Source of the DNA: Mesobacillus maritimus
GTDB taxonomy: Bacteria > Bacillota > Bacilli > Bacillales > Cytobacillaceae
Assembly: GCF_023715205.1 (NCBI RefSeq)
Contig: NZ_JAMBNR010000022.1
Span: 1 to 52,149, forward strand
Direction: 5' to 3'
DNA: 52,149 nt
Shown here: positions 18,251-28,187 of the stretch, piece after piece
How positions within the stretch are numbered: the stretch's first letter is position 1
How the letters are laid out: every line of letters starts with the position of its first letter
The notes under the pieces: generated by a model
What the model was told of the DNA's origin: nothing
Database searches by the model: none
What the model saw: the letters and a program-made list of their open reading frames with translations, nothing else
Made by a program: the position numbers and the translations under genes

Positions 18251-18517
18251 TTACTCTGATTCGGAAAGTCGTTCTTCTTTCACGACTGTATACATATTTG
18301 CTGCTTCATCCTTCTTTGTTGTTTCAACAATTTGCTCGATTTTCACTGTTACACGCTTTTGTCCAAAACGAATCGTAAGCTCATCGCCTACTTTAACATT
18401 GGTACTAGCTTTTGCTGCTATGCCATTTACCAAAATTCGTCCCTGATCAGATATTTCCTTTGCCATTGTCCTGCGTTTTATTAACCTTGAAACCTTTAAA
18501 AATTTATCTAATCTCAC
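18251..18517 (-). CDS. rqcP: S4-domain ribosome quality control factor RqcP
   Basis: An 88-residue Hsp15-like protein that works with RqcH in adding alanine tails to nascent chains on stalled 50S subunits. The S4 RNA-binding domain fills residues 1-60: MRLDKFLKVSRLIKRRTMAKEISDQGRI followed by VNGIAAKASTNVKVGDELTIRFG. The start is GTG with AGGTGA upstream. It follows yabN by ten bases, forming the yabM-yabN-rqcP run, with yabP next but probably separately transcribed. Confidence 0.92.
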   Translation of the reverse strand: MRLDKFLKVSRLIKRRTMAKEISDQGRILVNGIAAKASTNVKVGDELTIRFGQKRVTVKIEQIVETTKKDEAANMYTVVKEERLSESE

Positions 18518-18527
18518 AACAGTTCAC

Positions 18528-19991
18528 CTATTTTCCTTGTTTTTTTGCTTCTACCCAAAAAGCATCCAGTTCCTCAAGTGAATATTCGGCGAATGGCTTA
18601 TCATTTTGAGCCACTTTTTCCTCTATATAACGAAAACGCCGACTAAATTTTTCGTTGGTTTTAAACAAGGCTTCTTCTGGGTCAATTTTATAATGCCTTG
18701 CAACATTAACAAGAGCAAATAATAAGTCTCCAAATTCAAGTTCCATTTCAGTTGAATCATGGTTATCTTTTGCCTCATTCCACTCTCTTAGCTCTTCCTT
18801 GACTTTATCGAGAATAGGACCTATTTCCTTCCAATCAAAACCTACCTTTGCTGCTTCCTTTTGCAACTCAACTGCTTTTAATAAGTTCGGCAATCCTTTG
18901 CCCACTCCTTCAAGAAGTGACTTTTGAATATTGCCTCCTTTTTCCTCTTGTTTTATCTGCTCCCAATTTTGCAAAACCTGTTCGACATTATCTGCTTCAA
19001 CTTCACCAAAGACATGGGGATGACGACGAACCATTTTTGCTGAGATTCCCTCAATGATATCGTCAATTGAAAAATAACCATCATCTTCGCCAATTTGCGC
19101 ATGCAGCATTACCTGTAGAAGAACATCTCCAAGTTCCTCAATCATATGATCAATATCTTCTTCATTGATTGCTTCAATCAATTCATAAGCTTCTTCAATT
19201 AAGTACTTTTTTAACGAAACATGCGTTTGTTTTTTATCCCAAGGGCAGCCATTAGGGCCTCTAAGCTCAGCAATAATCTCTCGAAGCTTACTAAACTCCC
19301 GGTATAGGATTTGTTCTTGTTGTACTGGTGGCACATATACAGAGGTTAAGTTATGCACTTCTACTTTGTGATCCAATTCGTATAACGGGATCCAGATAAT
19401 CTCCTCTTCTTTACTACCAGCTGCTGTCACAATAGCAATTGAATACTCATCTGGTAATTTTTCCATTAAACTCAACTTTACCTCAGAGGCAACAAAACGA
19501 TCATATACTTGTCCGATGATGGTATGTGTTTTTAGATGCATCATTTCCTTAGATAAATCTGTGCCATCAACAAGTTGGAACCCTTCAATTGGATCAATTT
19601 TGAGCGCTTGGAACATGGCATCTAAGAAACTTTGTCCTCCGCCAACTTCAATTGTAACATCTCGTTCAGGTCCCTTCTCTAATAAGAGTTGTACTGTACG
19701 TTCAGCCACTAATGGATGACCTGGCACAGCATAAACAGTTGTATCAACATTCTCTGCCTGCGCTAAGAGTGTTTCACAAATCTCCTCATAAACAGCAGGA
19801 AAATCGCTATGCTTTTCATATATAGAATCAAACGAAGTAAACTTCATCCCTTCACGTTCAAGATCTGCAACAACTGGATGTTCTTTTGTTCGCAAAAAAA
19901 CATGCTCAGCTTCTACTAAATGTTTGTAGACCCCGTATGGAATCTGGTTAATATCACCGGCTCCTAAACCAAGCACTAAAATTTTCTTCAC
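18528..19991 (-). CDS. yabN: SAM-methylase-like/MazG nucleotide pyrophosphohydrolase fusion (YabN)
   Basis: A 487-residue two-domain protein. Residues 1-220 are a tetrapyrrole (CbiF-like) methylase fold (KILVLGLGAGDINQIPYGVY, YAVPGHPLVAERTV). Residues about 240-480 are a tandem MazG NTP pyrophosphohydrolase with GPNGCPWDKKQTHVSLKKYLIEEAYEL, the metal-binding EEL..GDVLLQV and a second partial EFGDLLFALVN. It probably cleans the nucleotide pool; the role of the methylase-like part is unknown. The start is GTG, overlapping the yabM stop as GTGA. This fusion is the normal form in Bacillus. Confidence 0.92.
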   Translation of the reverse strand: MKKILVLGLGAGDINQIPYGVYKHLVEAEHVFLRTKEHPVVADLEREGMKFTSFDSIYEKHSDFPAVYEEICETLLAQAENVDTTVYAVPGHPLVAERTVQLLLEKGPERDVTIEVGGGQSFLDAMFQALKIDPIEGFQLVDGTDLSKEMMHLKTHTIIGQVYDRFVASEVKLSLMEKLPDEYSIAIVTAAGSKEEEIIWIPLYELDHKVEVHNLTSVYVPPVQQEQILYREFSKLREIIAELRGPNGCPWDKKQTHVSLKKYLIEEAYELIEAINEEDIDHMIEELGDVLLQVMLHAQIGEDDGYFSIDDIIEGISAKMVRRHPHVFGEVEADNVEQVLQNWEQIKQEEKGGNIQKSLLEGVGKGLPNLLKAVELQKEAAKVGFDWKEIGPILDKVKEELREWNEAKDNHDSTEMELEFGDLLFALVNVARHYKIDPEEALFKTNEKFSRRFRYIEEKVAQNDKPFAEYSLEELDAFWVEAKKQGK

Positions 19992-21604
19992 TTTTTATCG
20001 ACTCCTGTCTTTTTTGGCATGAAGACTAGTAACTTACTCCCCATTGGAAGCAGTTCAAGTTCTTTTTCTCCCAATAATCTTGTTTTCATAACCAGAACAA
20101 GATACACTAACGCACCGATCATTACGGCGGTTAACGCTTGAAAGGTGGCAACCAATCGAAGCGGAAGAGTGGAAACAACAATTAACTCTGTTAAACGCAA
20201 ATAAATAGATATCACTCCAGCCATAACAGCAGAAGCCAGCAACGTTTTCAATAGAAAACTAGTAGATAACAGCCGCTCTCCCACCGTTTTTCTCACTCTT
20301 ATAATAAGAACAATCATAATTGCAAGCGAAGCAATAATTGAAGCCATTGCCGCTCCTGTTGTTCCACCTATAGGGACCAGAACGTAATTCAAAAGGAACT
20401 TTAAACCAAACCCAAAGGCAACAATGACCGCAGGGTAAAGGAACTGATTCACTCCCTGAAGAATACCAATCAATGTAATAATAACGGAACCTGGTAAAAT
20501 TAATAAACTGATCCAACCAAGGACGAGGCTTCCCTCACTATTTTTAAAAAGCATAATATTCGTTGGTTCAATAATACTCACCAATCCAATTGCAGCTGCT
20601 GCCCCTACCAACATGCTTAACTTTAGAGCAATTCGAATATTTTCAATGACAACCTTCTTATCTTTCACTCCCGTAATTGCTGGGACAACGGTTAAAGCAA
20701 TGGATGTTGCCACAACAGTTCCTAATTGGATTAAAGGCTGCCCACGATCAAAAACACCTTTTGCAGTCTTGGCCTCCTCTTGAGACAAGTTTGTGGCAGA
20801 AAGAAGATTGAATAGATTGAGGGCATCTGCTAACTGAAATAAGATTAAAACCATGCCACTCACACTTACTGCAAATCCTTGAACTAACAGAGATTTTGAG
20901 ACCGGCCAAAAGTCTGTTCGTAATTTTTTAAATTCATAGGTATGTAAAAGAACACCGTTAGACGATCGAAAGAAAAGTGTTCCTAGAATGAGGAATCCAA
21001 TGACTCCTCCTGTCACTGAACCAAACACAGCGCCACTTCCTGCTGTATATAAAGAATAGCCATTACGGACGAACAAGTATGAAAGAATTAGAATGGTCAT
21101 GACGCGAACAAGTTGTTCCCCCACCTGAGAAATTGCGGTCGGGATCATATTCCCAGCACCTTGAAAATACCCCCTAAACACGGATGTGAACGGAAAAAGC
21201 AAGAATGGGAAGGCCATAACACGAAACAATCCTGCTAACTGTTCATCCCCCATTATGACGGCTATCCATTGAGCACCGAAGAAAAAAACGCAAAAAAGGA
21301 GAAGTGCCACAAACGTTAGCAAATACAGTGAAATGGATAACAATCTTATGGCTCCAGATTGGTCTCCTAACGCTAGCGTCTCTTTATATAACTTTGAAAT
21401 AACTACTGGAAATCCCTGTGTAGCAAGAATAAGCAAGATCCCATAGAAAGGATAAACTTGCTGATAAATATAAAAACCTATGTCCCCGACGATATTTTGA
21501 AATGGGACACGGTAAATTGCACTCAAAATTTTCGTTATCAAGGCTGCTGCCGTTAAAATCATTGCACCCCTGAACAACTCCTGCGAACCTGATATGGGTT
21601 TCAT
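19988..21604 (-). CDS. yabM: MOP-superfamily lipid flippase-like protein (YabM, SpoVB/MurJ type)
   Basis: A 538-residue polytopic protein of the polysaccharide transporter/MVF family with about 14 membrane helices over its whole length. The N-terminus SGSQELFRGAMILTAAALITKILSAIYRVP and the segment YPFYGILLILATQGFPVVISKLY are typical of SpoVB-type proteins. It likely moves a lipid-linked cell-wall or surface-polymer precursor across the membrane; substrate is not readable, and B. subtilis has several paralogs. The ATG follows GGAGGAAG. It heads the yabM-yabN-rqcP run and overlaps yabN. Confidence 0.88.
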   Translation of the reverse strand: MKPISGSQELFRGAMILTAAALITKILSAIYRVPFQNIVGDIGFYIYQQVYPFYGILLILATQGFPVVISKLYKETLALGDQSGAIRLLSISLYLLTFVALLLFCVFFFGAQWIAVIMGDEQLAGLFRVMAFPFLLFPFTSVFRGYFQGAGNMIPTAISQVGEQLVRVMTILILSYLFVRNGYSLYTAGSGAVFGSVTGGVIGFLILGTLFFRSSNGVLLHTYEFKKLRTDFWPVSKSLLVQGFAVSVSGMVLILFQLADALNLFNLLSATNLSQEEAKTAKGVFDRGQPLIQLGTVVATSIALTVVPAITGVKDKKVVIENIRIALKLSMLVGAAAAIGLVSIIEPTNIMLFKNSEGSLVLGWISLLILPGSVIITLIGILQGVNQFLYPAVIVAFGFGLKFLLNYVLVPIGGTTGAAMASIIASLAIMIVLIIRVRKTVGERLLSTSFLLKTLLASAVMAGVISIYLRLTELIVVSTLPLRLVATFQALTAVMIGALVYLVLVMKTRLLGEKELELLPMGSKLLVFMPKKTGVDKK

Positions 21605-21723
21605 TCCCCAACTTCCTCCAAGTCTTCATTGTCAGTGTATTATACCATAAAGGAGATAAGCAAAATGACGGCGGAACTAATTGGAGAACTGTTTTCATCG
21701 TTCCCTTACTAGTATTTAAACAA

Positions 21724-21905
21724 AGGCTATTTTCGTAAGGATTGTTGTAAAATCCTAAGTCGATTTTAACGCAGGATAGGCCATTTTGTGCGTTCATACT
21801 AGGTTTACTGGTTCTTTTCTTCTGATTTAACGTTGCTGTCCAGTGAAACACAGCTAAATTTTTCTCTTAATATCTAAAAAGCAACAAGGTTTGAAAAAAG
21901 AGCTT
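21724..21905 (+). repeat. MITE-like element, copy C
   Basis: About 182 bases starting AGGCTATTTTCGTAAGG and ending GAAAAAAGAGCT, with AAAAAGCAACAAGG before the end. It fills most of the 383-base gap between yabM and spoVT and abuts the spoVT terminator. Ends are imperfect inverted repeats of each other. No gene is seen in the remaining 120 bases before yabM. Confidence 0.75.
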
Positions 21906-21913
21906 AACCAAAG

Positions 21914-21962
21914 GAAAAAGAGCCCAACCCCAAAAGCTATATGCCTTTGGGATTAGCCCCCT
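21914..21962 (-). terminator. Terminator after spoVT
   Basis: Minus-strand long stem, arms GGCTAATCCCAAAGGC and GCTTTTGGGGTTGGGC, then CTCTTTTTCC. Lies 25 bases past the spoVT stop. Confidence 0.85.
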
Positions 21963-21987
21963 TTTCCTCTACCTCGAAAACATATGT

Positions 21988-22524
21988 TTATTGTTCCATT
22001 TGTCTTGCTAAGAATCCCGCTGCTGTTTCAACAGCTTTCTGTTCAACTTCTCCTAAGGAGCCTTCTTTGGAATAAATAATCACAGATCCAATTGGGTCAC
22101 CATTCGCAATGATTGGACCAATTGTATAGGAAGCAATCTCATCTTCAATACCATCAACAAGTGTGACTGTTCCTTGTTGTGTCATCAAAACAGATGAGCG
22201 TTCTTCCATCGTTTTTTCAACTAAATCGCTTATGTTTTTATTTAAATAATCCTTTTTTGAACCTCCAGCGATAGCAATGAAAGAGTCACGGTCACATATA
22301 AGAACCGGATTACCCAAGCTATCATATAAAGCTTCTGCATATTCCTTTGCAAAATCACTTAGTTCACTAATTGGCGAATACTTCTTTAAAATAACTTCGC
22401 CATCACGGTCAACAAAAATCTCTAATGGGTCACCCTCACGAATCCTTAGTGTTCTCCGAATTTCTTTCGGAATCACCACTCGACCTAAATCATCGATACG
22501 ACGAACAATACCAGTTGCTTTCAT
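21988..22524 (-). CDS. spoVT: Stage V sporulation transcription regulator SpoVT
   Basis: A forespore DNA-binding protein that tunes sigma-G genes. Residues 1-50 form the AbrB-type swapped-hairpin domain (MKATGIVRRIDDLGRVVIPKE, then REGDPLEIFVDRDGEVILKKY). Residues 56-178 form a GAF domain likely sensing a small ligand. Start chosen at MKATG with GTGAGG nine bases upstream; an in-frame upstream extension of 26 residues is not conserved and begins close to the predicted transcript start. The paralog abrB is also in this window. A sigma-G promoter lies 88-117 bases upstream. Confidence 0.96.
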   Translation of the reverse strand: MKATGIVRRIDDLGRVVIPKEIRRTLRIREGDPLEIFVDRDGEVILKKYSPISELSDFAKEYAEALYDSLGNPVLICDRDSFIAIAGGSKKDYLNKNISDLVEKTMEERSSVLMTQQGTVTLVDGIEDEIASYTIGPIIANGDPIGSVIIYSKEGSLGEVEQKAVETAAGFLARQMEQ

Positions 22525-22611
22525 CCAACGTTGCCTCACTTTCATCTGATGATTGTTTTTGACAATGATGGTTGAACCCCTTTTTTTATCCACCATTACC
22601 ATGATTGAACT

Positions 22612-22641
22612 TAGTATCTTTCATCTGGAAAGTTCTATTCA
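22612..22641 (-). promoter_or_regulatory. Sigma-G promoter of spoVT
   Basis: Minus strand TGAATA (22636-22641), 17 bases, GATACTA (22612-22618), against the sigma-G pattern TGAATA, 17-18 bases, CATACTA: one mismatch in 13. spoVT is a sigma-G gene in B. subtilis. The 190 bases between this promoter and mfd hold no gene that I can see. Confidence 0.82.
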
Positions 22642-22830
22642 CATCAGAGAAGATTTTCTCTTAACTCAATCCCAAAAGTGGTTAAACATTCCATTGTAAC
22701 TGATAGTATTTAATACCCTCGTATCAGAATTTGAAACCTTAACTGTTTTACATTTTGATTACAAGGCCGCTTCGTAAGGATCTTAAGTTGGTCCTGTTCA
22801 ATTTATGAAATGAGCACTCACAACCAACCA

Positions 22831-25800
22831 TTAACTTGATTTTGTCACCGAACTTTCTTCATCTCGAATTGAATCATGAAGACCTTTGACCATTTCAAAC
22901 GTAATCGATAGCCATTCTTCTTGCTTTAGTGACTTAGTATGAACCACCATCTTCAACCTACTACCGTCCATTCCTAAACCTACATTTCTTCGGTATTTAT
23001 CGCTGATTTTAAAGATTTTTTGACCATCGATGCGTTGCGTCCCATCTTCAGACACCAAAATGGTGATATCTTGTTTTGCTTGTTTAATCGAGTCGACCCC
23101 AGCCATTTCCGCAAATATCTTCAACTCAGAAACTTTAAAGAGATTTTCAACCTCCTCTGGATAATCACCAAAGCGGTCAATCATTTCTTCCTGTAATTCC
23201 TCAATATCCTTTATCGTTTCAAGGCCACGGAAACGCTTGTACATTTCAATCTTTTGATGACCATCTGCAATATACTTATCCGGAAGATAAGCATCCACTT
23301 CTAAATCAATTTCAACCGTGCGACGAACCTTCTGTTCATAACCAGGCTTTCGTTCTTCAATTGCTTCTTTTAACATTTGTGAATACAAGTCAAATCCAAC
23401 AGAATCGATAAATCCATGTTGTTCTGCCCCTAGAAGATTTCCTGCGCCACGGATCGATAAATCACGCATCGCAATTTTAAATCCAGAGCCTAACTCAGTG
23501 AATTCCTTAATGGCCTGCAATCGTTTTTCGGCTACTTCTGTTAAAACTTTATCTTTACGATACGTAAAATACGCGTATGCAACGCGATTTGAACGACCTA
23601 CACGACCTCTTAACTGATAAAGTTGCGATAACCCCATCCGGTCAGCATCGTGTACAATTAACGTATTTACATTCGGGATATCGACCCCTGTTTCGATAAT
23701 GGTAGTACTTACTAAAACATCGAACTCTCCTTCAAGGAAACCGAGCATGACTGATTCGAGCTCATTCTCAGTCATCTTCCCGTGGGCATAGGTCACACGT
23801 GCATCAGGGACAAGCATGGAGATCTCTTCCGCTTTTCGTTCAATATCTTCAACACGATTATAGAGGAAATATACTTGGCCATCTCGCGCAAGTTCACGTT
23901 CTATTGCCTCACGAACAAGCCCACCATTATATTCCATTACATACGTTTGAACTGGGAAACGATTTTCTGGAGGGGTTTCAATTACCGATAAATCACGTAC
24001 CCCTAACATTGACATATGCAAAGTTCTTGGAATTGGAGTAGCCGTAAGTGTTAATACATCGACATTGGTTTTTAATTGTTTAATCTTTTCTTTATGAGTC
24101 ACCCCAAAGCGTTGTTCTTCATCTATAATCAGCAAACCTAAGTCTCGATAGGTAATATCCTTTGAAAGAATACGATGAGTACCAACCACAATATCAACCG
24201 TCCCAGCTTTTAAACCTTTAATGGTTTCATTTTGCTGTTTTCTCGTTCTAAAACGGCTTAACAATCCAATATTGATTGGGTAATCCTGAAATCTTTCGCG
24301 CATCGTTTCATAATGTTGCTGAGCCAAAATGGTCGTTGGAACAAGCAAAGCAACTTGCTTCCCATCAGCAATGGCTTTAAAGGCAGCTCGGATAGCAACT
24401 TCTGTTTTCCCATATCCAACGTCCCCGCAAAGCAAGCGATCCATTGGTCGCTCCCTTTCCATATCTTTCTTGATTTCTAGAATAGAACGTAGTTGGTCTT
24501 CCGTCTCTTCGTATGGGAATGCAGCTTCGAATTCTCTTTGCATATCACCATCGGGAGAGAATGCATAACCTTTGCTTGCTTCACGCTCTGCATAAAGTTT
24601 AATTAAGTCATCTGCAATATTTTGGACCGATGATTGAACTTTGTTCTTAACTCGTTTCCAATCATTCCCACCGAGTTTGTAAATCTTCGGCTCTTTTCCT
24701 TCTGAAGCCACATATTTTTGAATCAAATCAATTTGTTCAACCGGTACATAAAGCTGGTCTGTACCCTGATAACGAATGTTTAGGTAATCCTTATGAACAC
24801 CGTTTATTACTAGCGTCTCGATTCCTAGATACTTTCCTATCCCGTGATTTACATGGACAACATAATCGCCAACTTTAAGCTCAGAGTAACTTTTGATCCG
24901 CTCGGCATTGGAAAGCTTTTGACGACGTTTAGTTCGCTTAACCTTTTTATTAAACAACTCTTCTTCCGTCAAAACAGCCAACTTTTGGATTGGCATTTCA
25001 AATCCGGTATTCAAGCTACCTTCTACAATCTGAACCTTTTCCATCAAGATTGATTCAGAATCAGGGATGCGGATTGCCTCTATCTCATAATCCTCTAAAA
25101 CTCGTTCAAGTTTTAAAGCCCGTTCTTCATCTGCTCCCATTAGGACAACCGTATAATTGCCTTTCTTCCAACGCTCAATTTCTCCTTTTAACACATTCAT
25201 TTGTCCGTGGAAATTTTGCATTGGCTTACAAGAAGTATTGACGATGTTTTGTGGGTTTGTATTTGGAACATGCCTTAAAAACAGATTCGTATAGATGATC
25301 GATCTGTTTGTTTTTTGAAGCAAATCAGGTAACTGGTGTGAAACTTGAATATCATGAATGATTTGCCCTGCGCTTAAAAGGTCGGTATACCATTCTGCTT
25401 CATCCTTATTCAATGATTCATTCATTTCCTGAACACGACCTACTTCATCTATGAAAAGAAACCCCTCTTCACTCAGGTAATCTAGTAAACTGTGAGGTTG
25501 TCCATAGGCGAGTGACAAATATTTAAATAATTGATCCGGTTTTTGACCGTTTCGTAATAATTCCAACTCATACTCAATGTTTTGCATTAGTTGACTTTTG
25601 GCTTTCTCGTCTTTGAGCTTTTTTAGACTCTTACTCAAACCAGATTCAAGGCCTGTAATTAATTGCTCCACCTGACTAGGATCTAAAACATTTTCAGTTG
25701 CCGGACCAATTTGAACAGAATCAAGTTTTTCTTTAGAGCGTTGATCTTCTAAAGAAAAGGAACGAATGGAATCAACCTCCGTGTCAAATAATTCAATTCG

Positions 25801-26376
25801 AAATGGATCAACGGCTGTTAATGGATAAATATCAATAATTCCTCCGCGAACGCTGAATTCTCCAGGTGCGGCAACCAAATCTGATCGCACATATCCCATA
25901 TCGACAAATTGTTTTAACAGCTGTTCAATTTCAATCTCATCCCCAACCGAGAAGGAGACTTGAAAACGCATCCACATTTGCTTTGGTGGTAAAATCTTGC
26001 GTAACCCAGCCATTGGGGCAATAACAATTCCTTTATTGTTACTCGCCAAATAATTGAGTGCTTCAATTCGTTGAGCCTTCAACTCCGGCGACGAAATGCT
26101 TAACTCTGCAGCAATCAGTTCATTTGCTGGATACAAGTATAAATTATTTTCCCCGAGTAAACCCGTTAAATCATCATACATTTTCTGTGCTTGAAGTAAA
26201 TTATGTGTTACGACAAGGACAGAACGGTTTGTTTTCTCATAAATAGACGCTAAAAAAACAGCCCTTGCTGACCCGGATAGTCCAGCTACAAGTTGTTCTT
26301 TTAAGCCTACCTCCATTCCCGATATGACGGAATGGACATCATCTTGTTGACTAAAAAGAGCTTTAAGCCCTTGCAT
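22831..26376 (-). CDS. mfd: Transcription-repair coupling factor Mfd
   Basis: Mfd removes stalled RNA polymerase at DNA lesions and recruits UvrA. The 1181-residue length is typical. In order: UvrB-like N-terminal domains, the RNA polymerase-interacting domain (SYSELKVGDYVVHVNHGIGKYLG near residue 500), then RecG-like translocase motors with Walker A LCGDVGYGKTEVA near residue 655, Walker B DEEQ, LTATPIPRT and the Q-x-x-GRVGR segment. The TRCF C-terminal domain closes it. The start chosen has GGGAGAGG five bases upstream; a longer in-frame form adds 25 poorly conserved residues. Confidence 0.97.
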   Translation of the reverse strand: MQGLKALFSQQDDVHSVISGMEVGLKEQLVAGLSGSARAVFLASIYEKTNRSVLVVTHNLLQAQKMYDDLTGLLGENNLYLYPANELIAAELSISSPELKAQRIEALNYLASNNKGIVIAPMAGLRKILPPKQMWMRFQVSFSVGDEIEIEQLLKQFVDMGYVRSDLVAAPGEFSVRGGIIDIYPLTAVDPFRIELFDTEVDSIRSFSLEDQRSKEKLDSVQIGPATENVLDPSQVEQLITGLESGLSKSLKKLKDEKAKSQLMQNIEYELELLRNGQKPDQLFKYLSLAYGQPHSLLDYLSEEGFLFIDEVGRVQEMNESLNKDEAEWYTDLLSAGQIIHDIQVSHQLPDLLQKTNRSIIYTNLFLRHVPNTNPQNIVNTSCKPMQNFHGQMNVLKGEIERWKKGNYTVVLMGADEERALKLERVLEDYEIEAIRIPDSESILMEKVQIVEGSLNTGFEMPIQKLAVLTEEELFNKKVKRTKRRQKLSNAERIKSYSELKVGDYVVHVNHGIGKYLGIETLVINGVHKDYLNIRYQGTDQLYVPVEQIDLIQKYVASEGKEPKIYKLGGNDWKRVKNKVQSSVQNIADDLIKLYAEREASKGYAFSPDGDMQREFEAAFPYEETEDQLRSILEIKKDMERERPMDRLLCGDVGYGKTEVAIRAAFKAIADGKQVALLVPTTILAQQHYETMRERFQDYPINIGLLSRFRTRKQQNETIKGLKAGTVDIVVGTHRILSKDITYRDLGLLIIDEEQRFGVTHKEKIKQLKTNVDVLTLTATPIPRTLHMSMLGVRDLSVIETPPENRFPVQTYVMEYNGGLVREAIERELARDGQVYFLYNRVEDIERKAEEISMLVPDARVTYAHGKMTENELESVMLGFLEGEFDVLVSTTIIETGVDIPNVNTLIVHDADRMGLSQLYQLRGRVGRSNRVAYAYFTYRKDKVLTEVAEKRLQAIKEFTELGSGFKIAMRDLSIRGAGNLLGAEQHGFIDSVGFDLYSQMLKEAIEERKPGYEQKVRRTVEIDLEVDAYLPDKYIADGHQKIEMYKRFRGLETIKDIEELQEEMIDRFGDYPEEVENLFKVSELKIFAEMAGVDSIKQAKQDITILVSEDGTQRIDGQKIFKISDKYRRNVGLGMDGSRLKMVVHTKSLKQEEWLSITFEMVKGLHDSIRDEESSVTKSS

Positions 26377-26480
26377 CCCATCCTCTCCCTCACTAAAGAA
26401 TGCTCCAGGCGAGTTTGCACTGGAGCTAGAATATTCTAGCTTTGTTTTCAAAGTTATAGAACGAATCCATATAGAAACAG

Positions 26481-26509
26481 AAAAATGCTTTGGATTAGTA
26501 GTCCAAAGC
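26481..26509 (-). terminator. Terminator after fin
   Basis: Minus strand GCTTTGGA, loop CTACTAA, TCCAAAGC, then ATTTTTC. It ends four bases before the fin stop on the downstream side, separating fin from mfd. Confidence 0.85.
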
Positions 26510-26512
26510 GTG

Positions 26513-26743
26513 TCAGTGAATCAAGTAGTCATTTTCATGATAGCTTGGATTTCGTTCATATGATTCCTGACAATCTTCGCAGATTGATTTTATCTGAATG
26601 TCCCCGTTGCTTTCATAGCTTATCATATCATGGCGTTCTTCATCTGTCAGCTTATGGAAGCCTAGAGACTCACTTTGAATAAGCGTATTGTCCAATGTAC
26701 CAATGTTTGTTCCGCAATGACGGCAATAATAATGCATAGCCAT
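26513..26743 (-). CDS. fin: Anti-sigma-F factor Fin
   Basis: Fin (YabK) binds RNA polymerase and helps the forespore switch from sigma-F to sigma-G. The 76-residue protein has two zinc-type pairs, CRHC at residues 8-11 and CEDC near residue 56, with the conserved centre [24 protein letters not shown]. The ATG follows GGAGG by seven bases. A sigma-F promoter 31-59 bases upstream fits the known feedback loop, in which sigma-F makes its own inhibitor. Confidence 0.95.
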   Translation of the reverse strand: MAMHYYCRHCGTNIGTLDNTLIQSESLGFHKLTDEERHDMISYESNGDIQIKSICEDCQESYERNPSYHENDYLIH

Positions 26744-26773
26744 GCAAGTCCCTCCTCCGAATCTGTCATTCTT

Positions 26774-26802
26774 ATTATTTACGGATTTGGAGGAACTTAT
26801 TC
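26774..26802 (-). promoter_or_regulatory. Sigma-F promoter of fin
   Basis: Minus strand GAATA (26798-26802), 15 bases, GTAAATAAT (26774-26782). The -10 matches GGNRANANT except at its second base, and the spacing is exact. The pth stop lies just upstream. Confidence 0.72.
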
Positions 26803-26833
26803 ACTGCTATTTTATTCCCATTCCCTTTAGATA

Positions 26834-27394
26834 TTACTGATTATACTGATTCATTACTTGGAGAAATGGGAGGTCCACCCACGCCTCACAAGCCTTACAT
26901 GCTTTATCAACAGCTTGATCGATTTCTGCCTGCTCTTCTTTTGAGAATTTTCCGAGCACATAATCTGTAATTGGCATTCGATTTTGCGGGCGACTTATTC
27001 CTACTCTAATCCGCTTGAACTCCTGCGTTCCCGTATGAGCAATCGTTGAACGGATTCCATTATGGCCACCTGCACTACCTTTTTGGCGAAGGCGGATTTT
27101 TCCCGTTGGCAAATCCAAATCATCATAAATCACTAGTAAATCATCCACATCAATATCATAATAATTCATTACGGCACCAATCGACTCACCTGATAAATTC
27201 ATGTAGGTTAGCGGCTTTAATAGAATAATCTTTTCTCCATTTACCACTCCCGCTCCATACATCCCCTTAAATTTGGCTTGACTTAAGGAAATATTGAGGC
27301 GGTTGGAAAGTTCATCTATCACTTCAAAACCCACATTATGCCGTGTTTTTTCATATTGTTTCCCTGGGTTTCCCAAACCAACAATTAATTTCAT
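26834..27394 (-). CDS. pth: Peptidyl-tRNA hydrolase
   Basis: Pth (SpoVC) recycles peptidyl-tRNAs released from stalled ribosomes. The 186 residues carry the family motifs: [18 protein letters not shown] with the catalytic His at 19, [14 protein letters not shown], the catalytic Asp region [25 protein letters not shown], and IGISRP-like RVGISRP. The ATG has GTGGGG upstream. It follows ctc with a terminator in the 106-base gap and precedes fin. Confidence 0.97.
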   Translation of the reverse strand: MKLIVGLGNPGKQYEKTRHNVGFEVIDELSNRLNISLSQAKFKGMYGAGVVNGEKIILLKPLTYMNLSGESIGAVMNYYDIDVDDLLVIYDDLDLPTGKIRLRQKGSAGGHNGIRSTIAHTGTQEFKRIRVGISRPQNRMPITDYVLGKFSKEEQAEIDQAVDKACKACEAWVDLPFLQVMNQYNQ

Positions 27395-27461
27395 CTTTTC
27401 CCCACCTGCTTCTAAAATAAACCAACATCAGCTTTAGAAAAACATAGTGTTGCTCTCTATC

Positions 27462-27494
27462 GCAAATAAAGACGCAACCTAGTTGGTTACGTCT
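27462..27494 (-). terminator. Terminator after ctc
   Basis: Minus strand AGACGTAACC, loop AACTA, GGTTGCGTCT, TTATTT. Some transcription probably continues into pth, which has no obvious promoter of its own. Confidence 0.8.
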
Positions 27495-27500
27495 ATTCTT

Positions 27501-28139
27501 CTAACCTTCTGATGGTTCTGTCTCTCGACCTTCCTCATTATCTGGTGTTCCTGCTTCTTGTTGTTCACCAGAGTTAATTTCTTCCTCTTGCTTCGGAGGA
27601 AGGATTGTCACTAACACTAATGATTCATCATCATTAATTGTATAACTTCCGCCCTTATTCTTCAAATCTGCAACTGTTAAATTTTCATTTACTTGTAAAT
27701 CGCTGATATCCAGTTCAATGGCTTGTGGAATATTGGCTGGAGTTGCTGTAACAGATACTTCATGTACGGCTTGTTGCATTACGCCCCCATCCTTCACTCC
27801 TGCCGCTTCACCAACAAGTGCTAATCGTACTGTTGCTTCACGCTCTGCTTTCATATCAACAGCAAAGAAGTCCGCATGAAGAAAATGGCCTTTTATTGAA
27901 TCTTGCTGATAATCCGTTAACATAACATCTGTTTGCTTCCCATCAACATCAAGTGAAATGATCCCATTTCGACCAACTTCACGGATTGTTTTTACAAATT
28001 CAGTACTCTCTACATAAACAGGCTTACTTTCCATATTGCTTCCGTAAACAACCGCTGGTATTTGACCAGATGCACGAAGTTTATTCAAACTTGATTTTTG
28101 TAATTCACTACGGTCATTGGCTTTTAAAATCGCACTCAT
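27501..28139 (-). CDS. ctc: General stress/ribosomal protein Ctc (bL25 family)
   Basis: A 212-residue bL25/TL5 protein that binds 5S rRNA. The N-terminal L25 domain (about 1-92) begins with LKANDRSELQKSSLNKLRASGQIPAVVYG. The C-terminal beta domain (95-185) contains VSVTATPANIPQAIELDISDLQ. An acidic tail of about 25 residues rich in Glu and Gly ends the protein. In B. subtilis ctc is a sigma-B stress gene. Here a sigma-B-like element lies 49-74 bases upstream, while prs has its own terminator, so ctc is probably an independent unit. Confidence 0.95.
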   Translation of the reverse strand: MSAILKANDRSELQKSSLNKLRASGQIPAVVYGSNMESKPVYVESTEFVKTIREVGRNGIISLDVDGKQTDVMLTDYQQDSIKGHFLHADFFAVDMKAEREATVRLALVGEAAGVKDGGVMQQAVHEVSVTATPANIPQAIELDISDLQVNENLTVADLKNKGGSYTINDDESLVLVTILPPKQEEEINSGEQQEAGTPDNEEGRETEPSEG

Positions 28140-28187
28140 TTATATACGTCCCCTTCCAAATTGCAATTTTGGCTTATCATTAAAAAA

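Noticed and set aside
22740-22800. Possible eighth copy of the MITE-like repeat near mfd (AAGGCCGCTTCGTAAGG).
   Set aside because: Only about 17 bases resemble the left end, and no right end or inner hairpin is seen.
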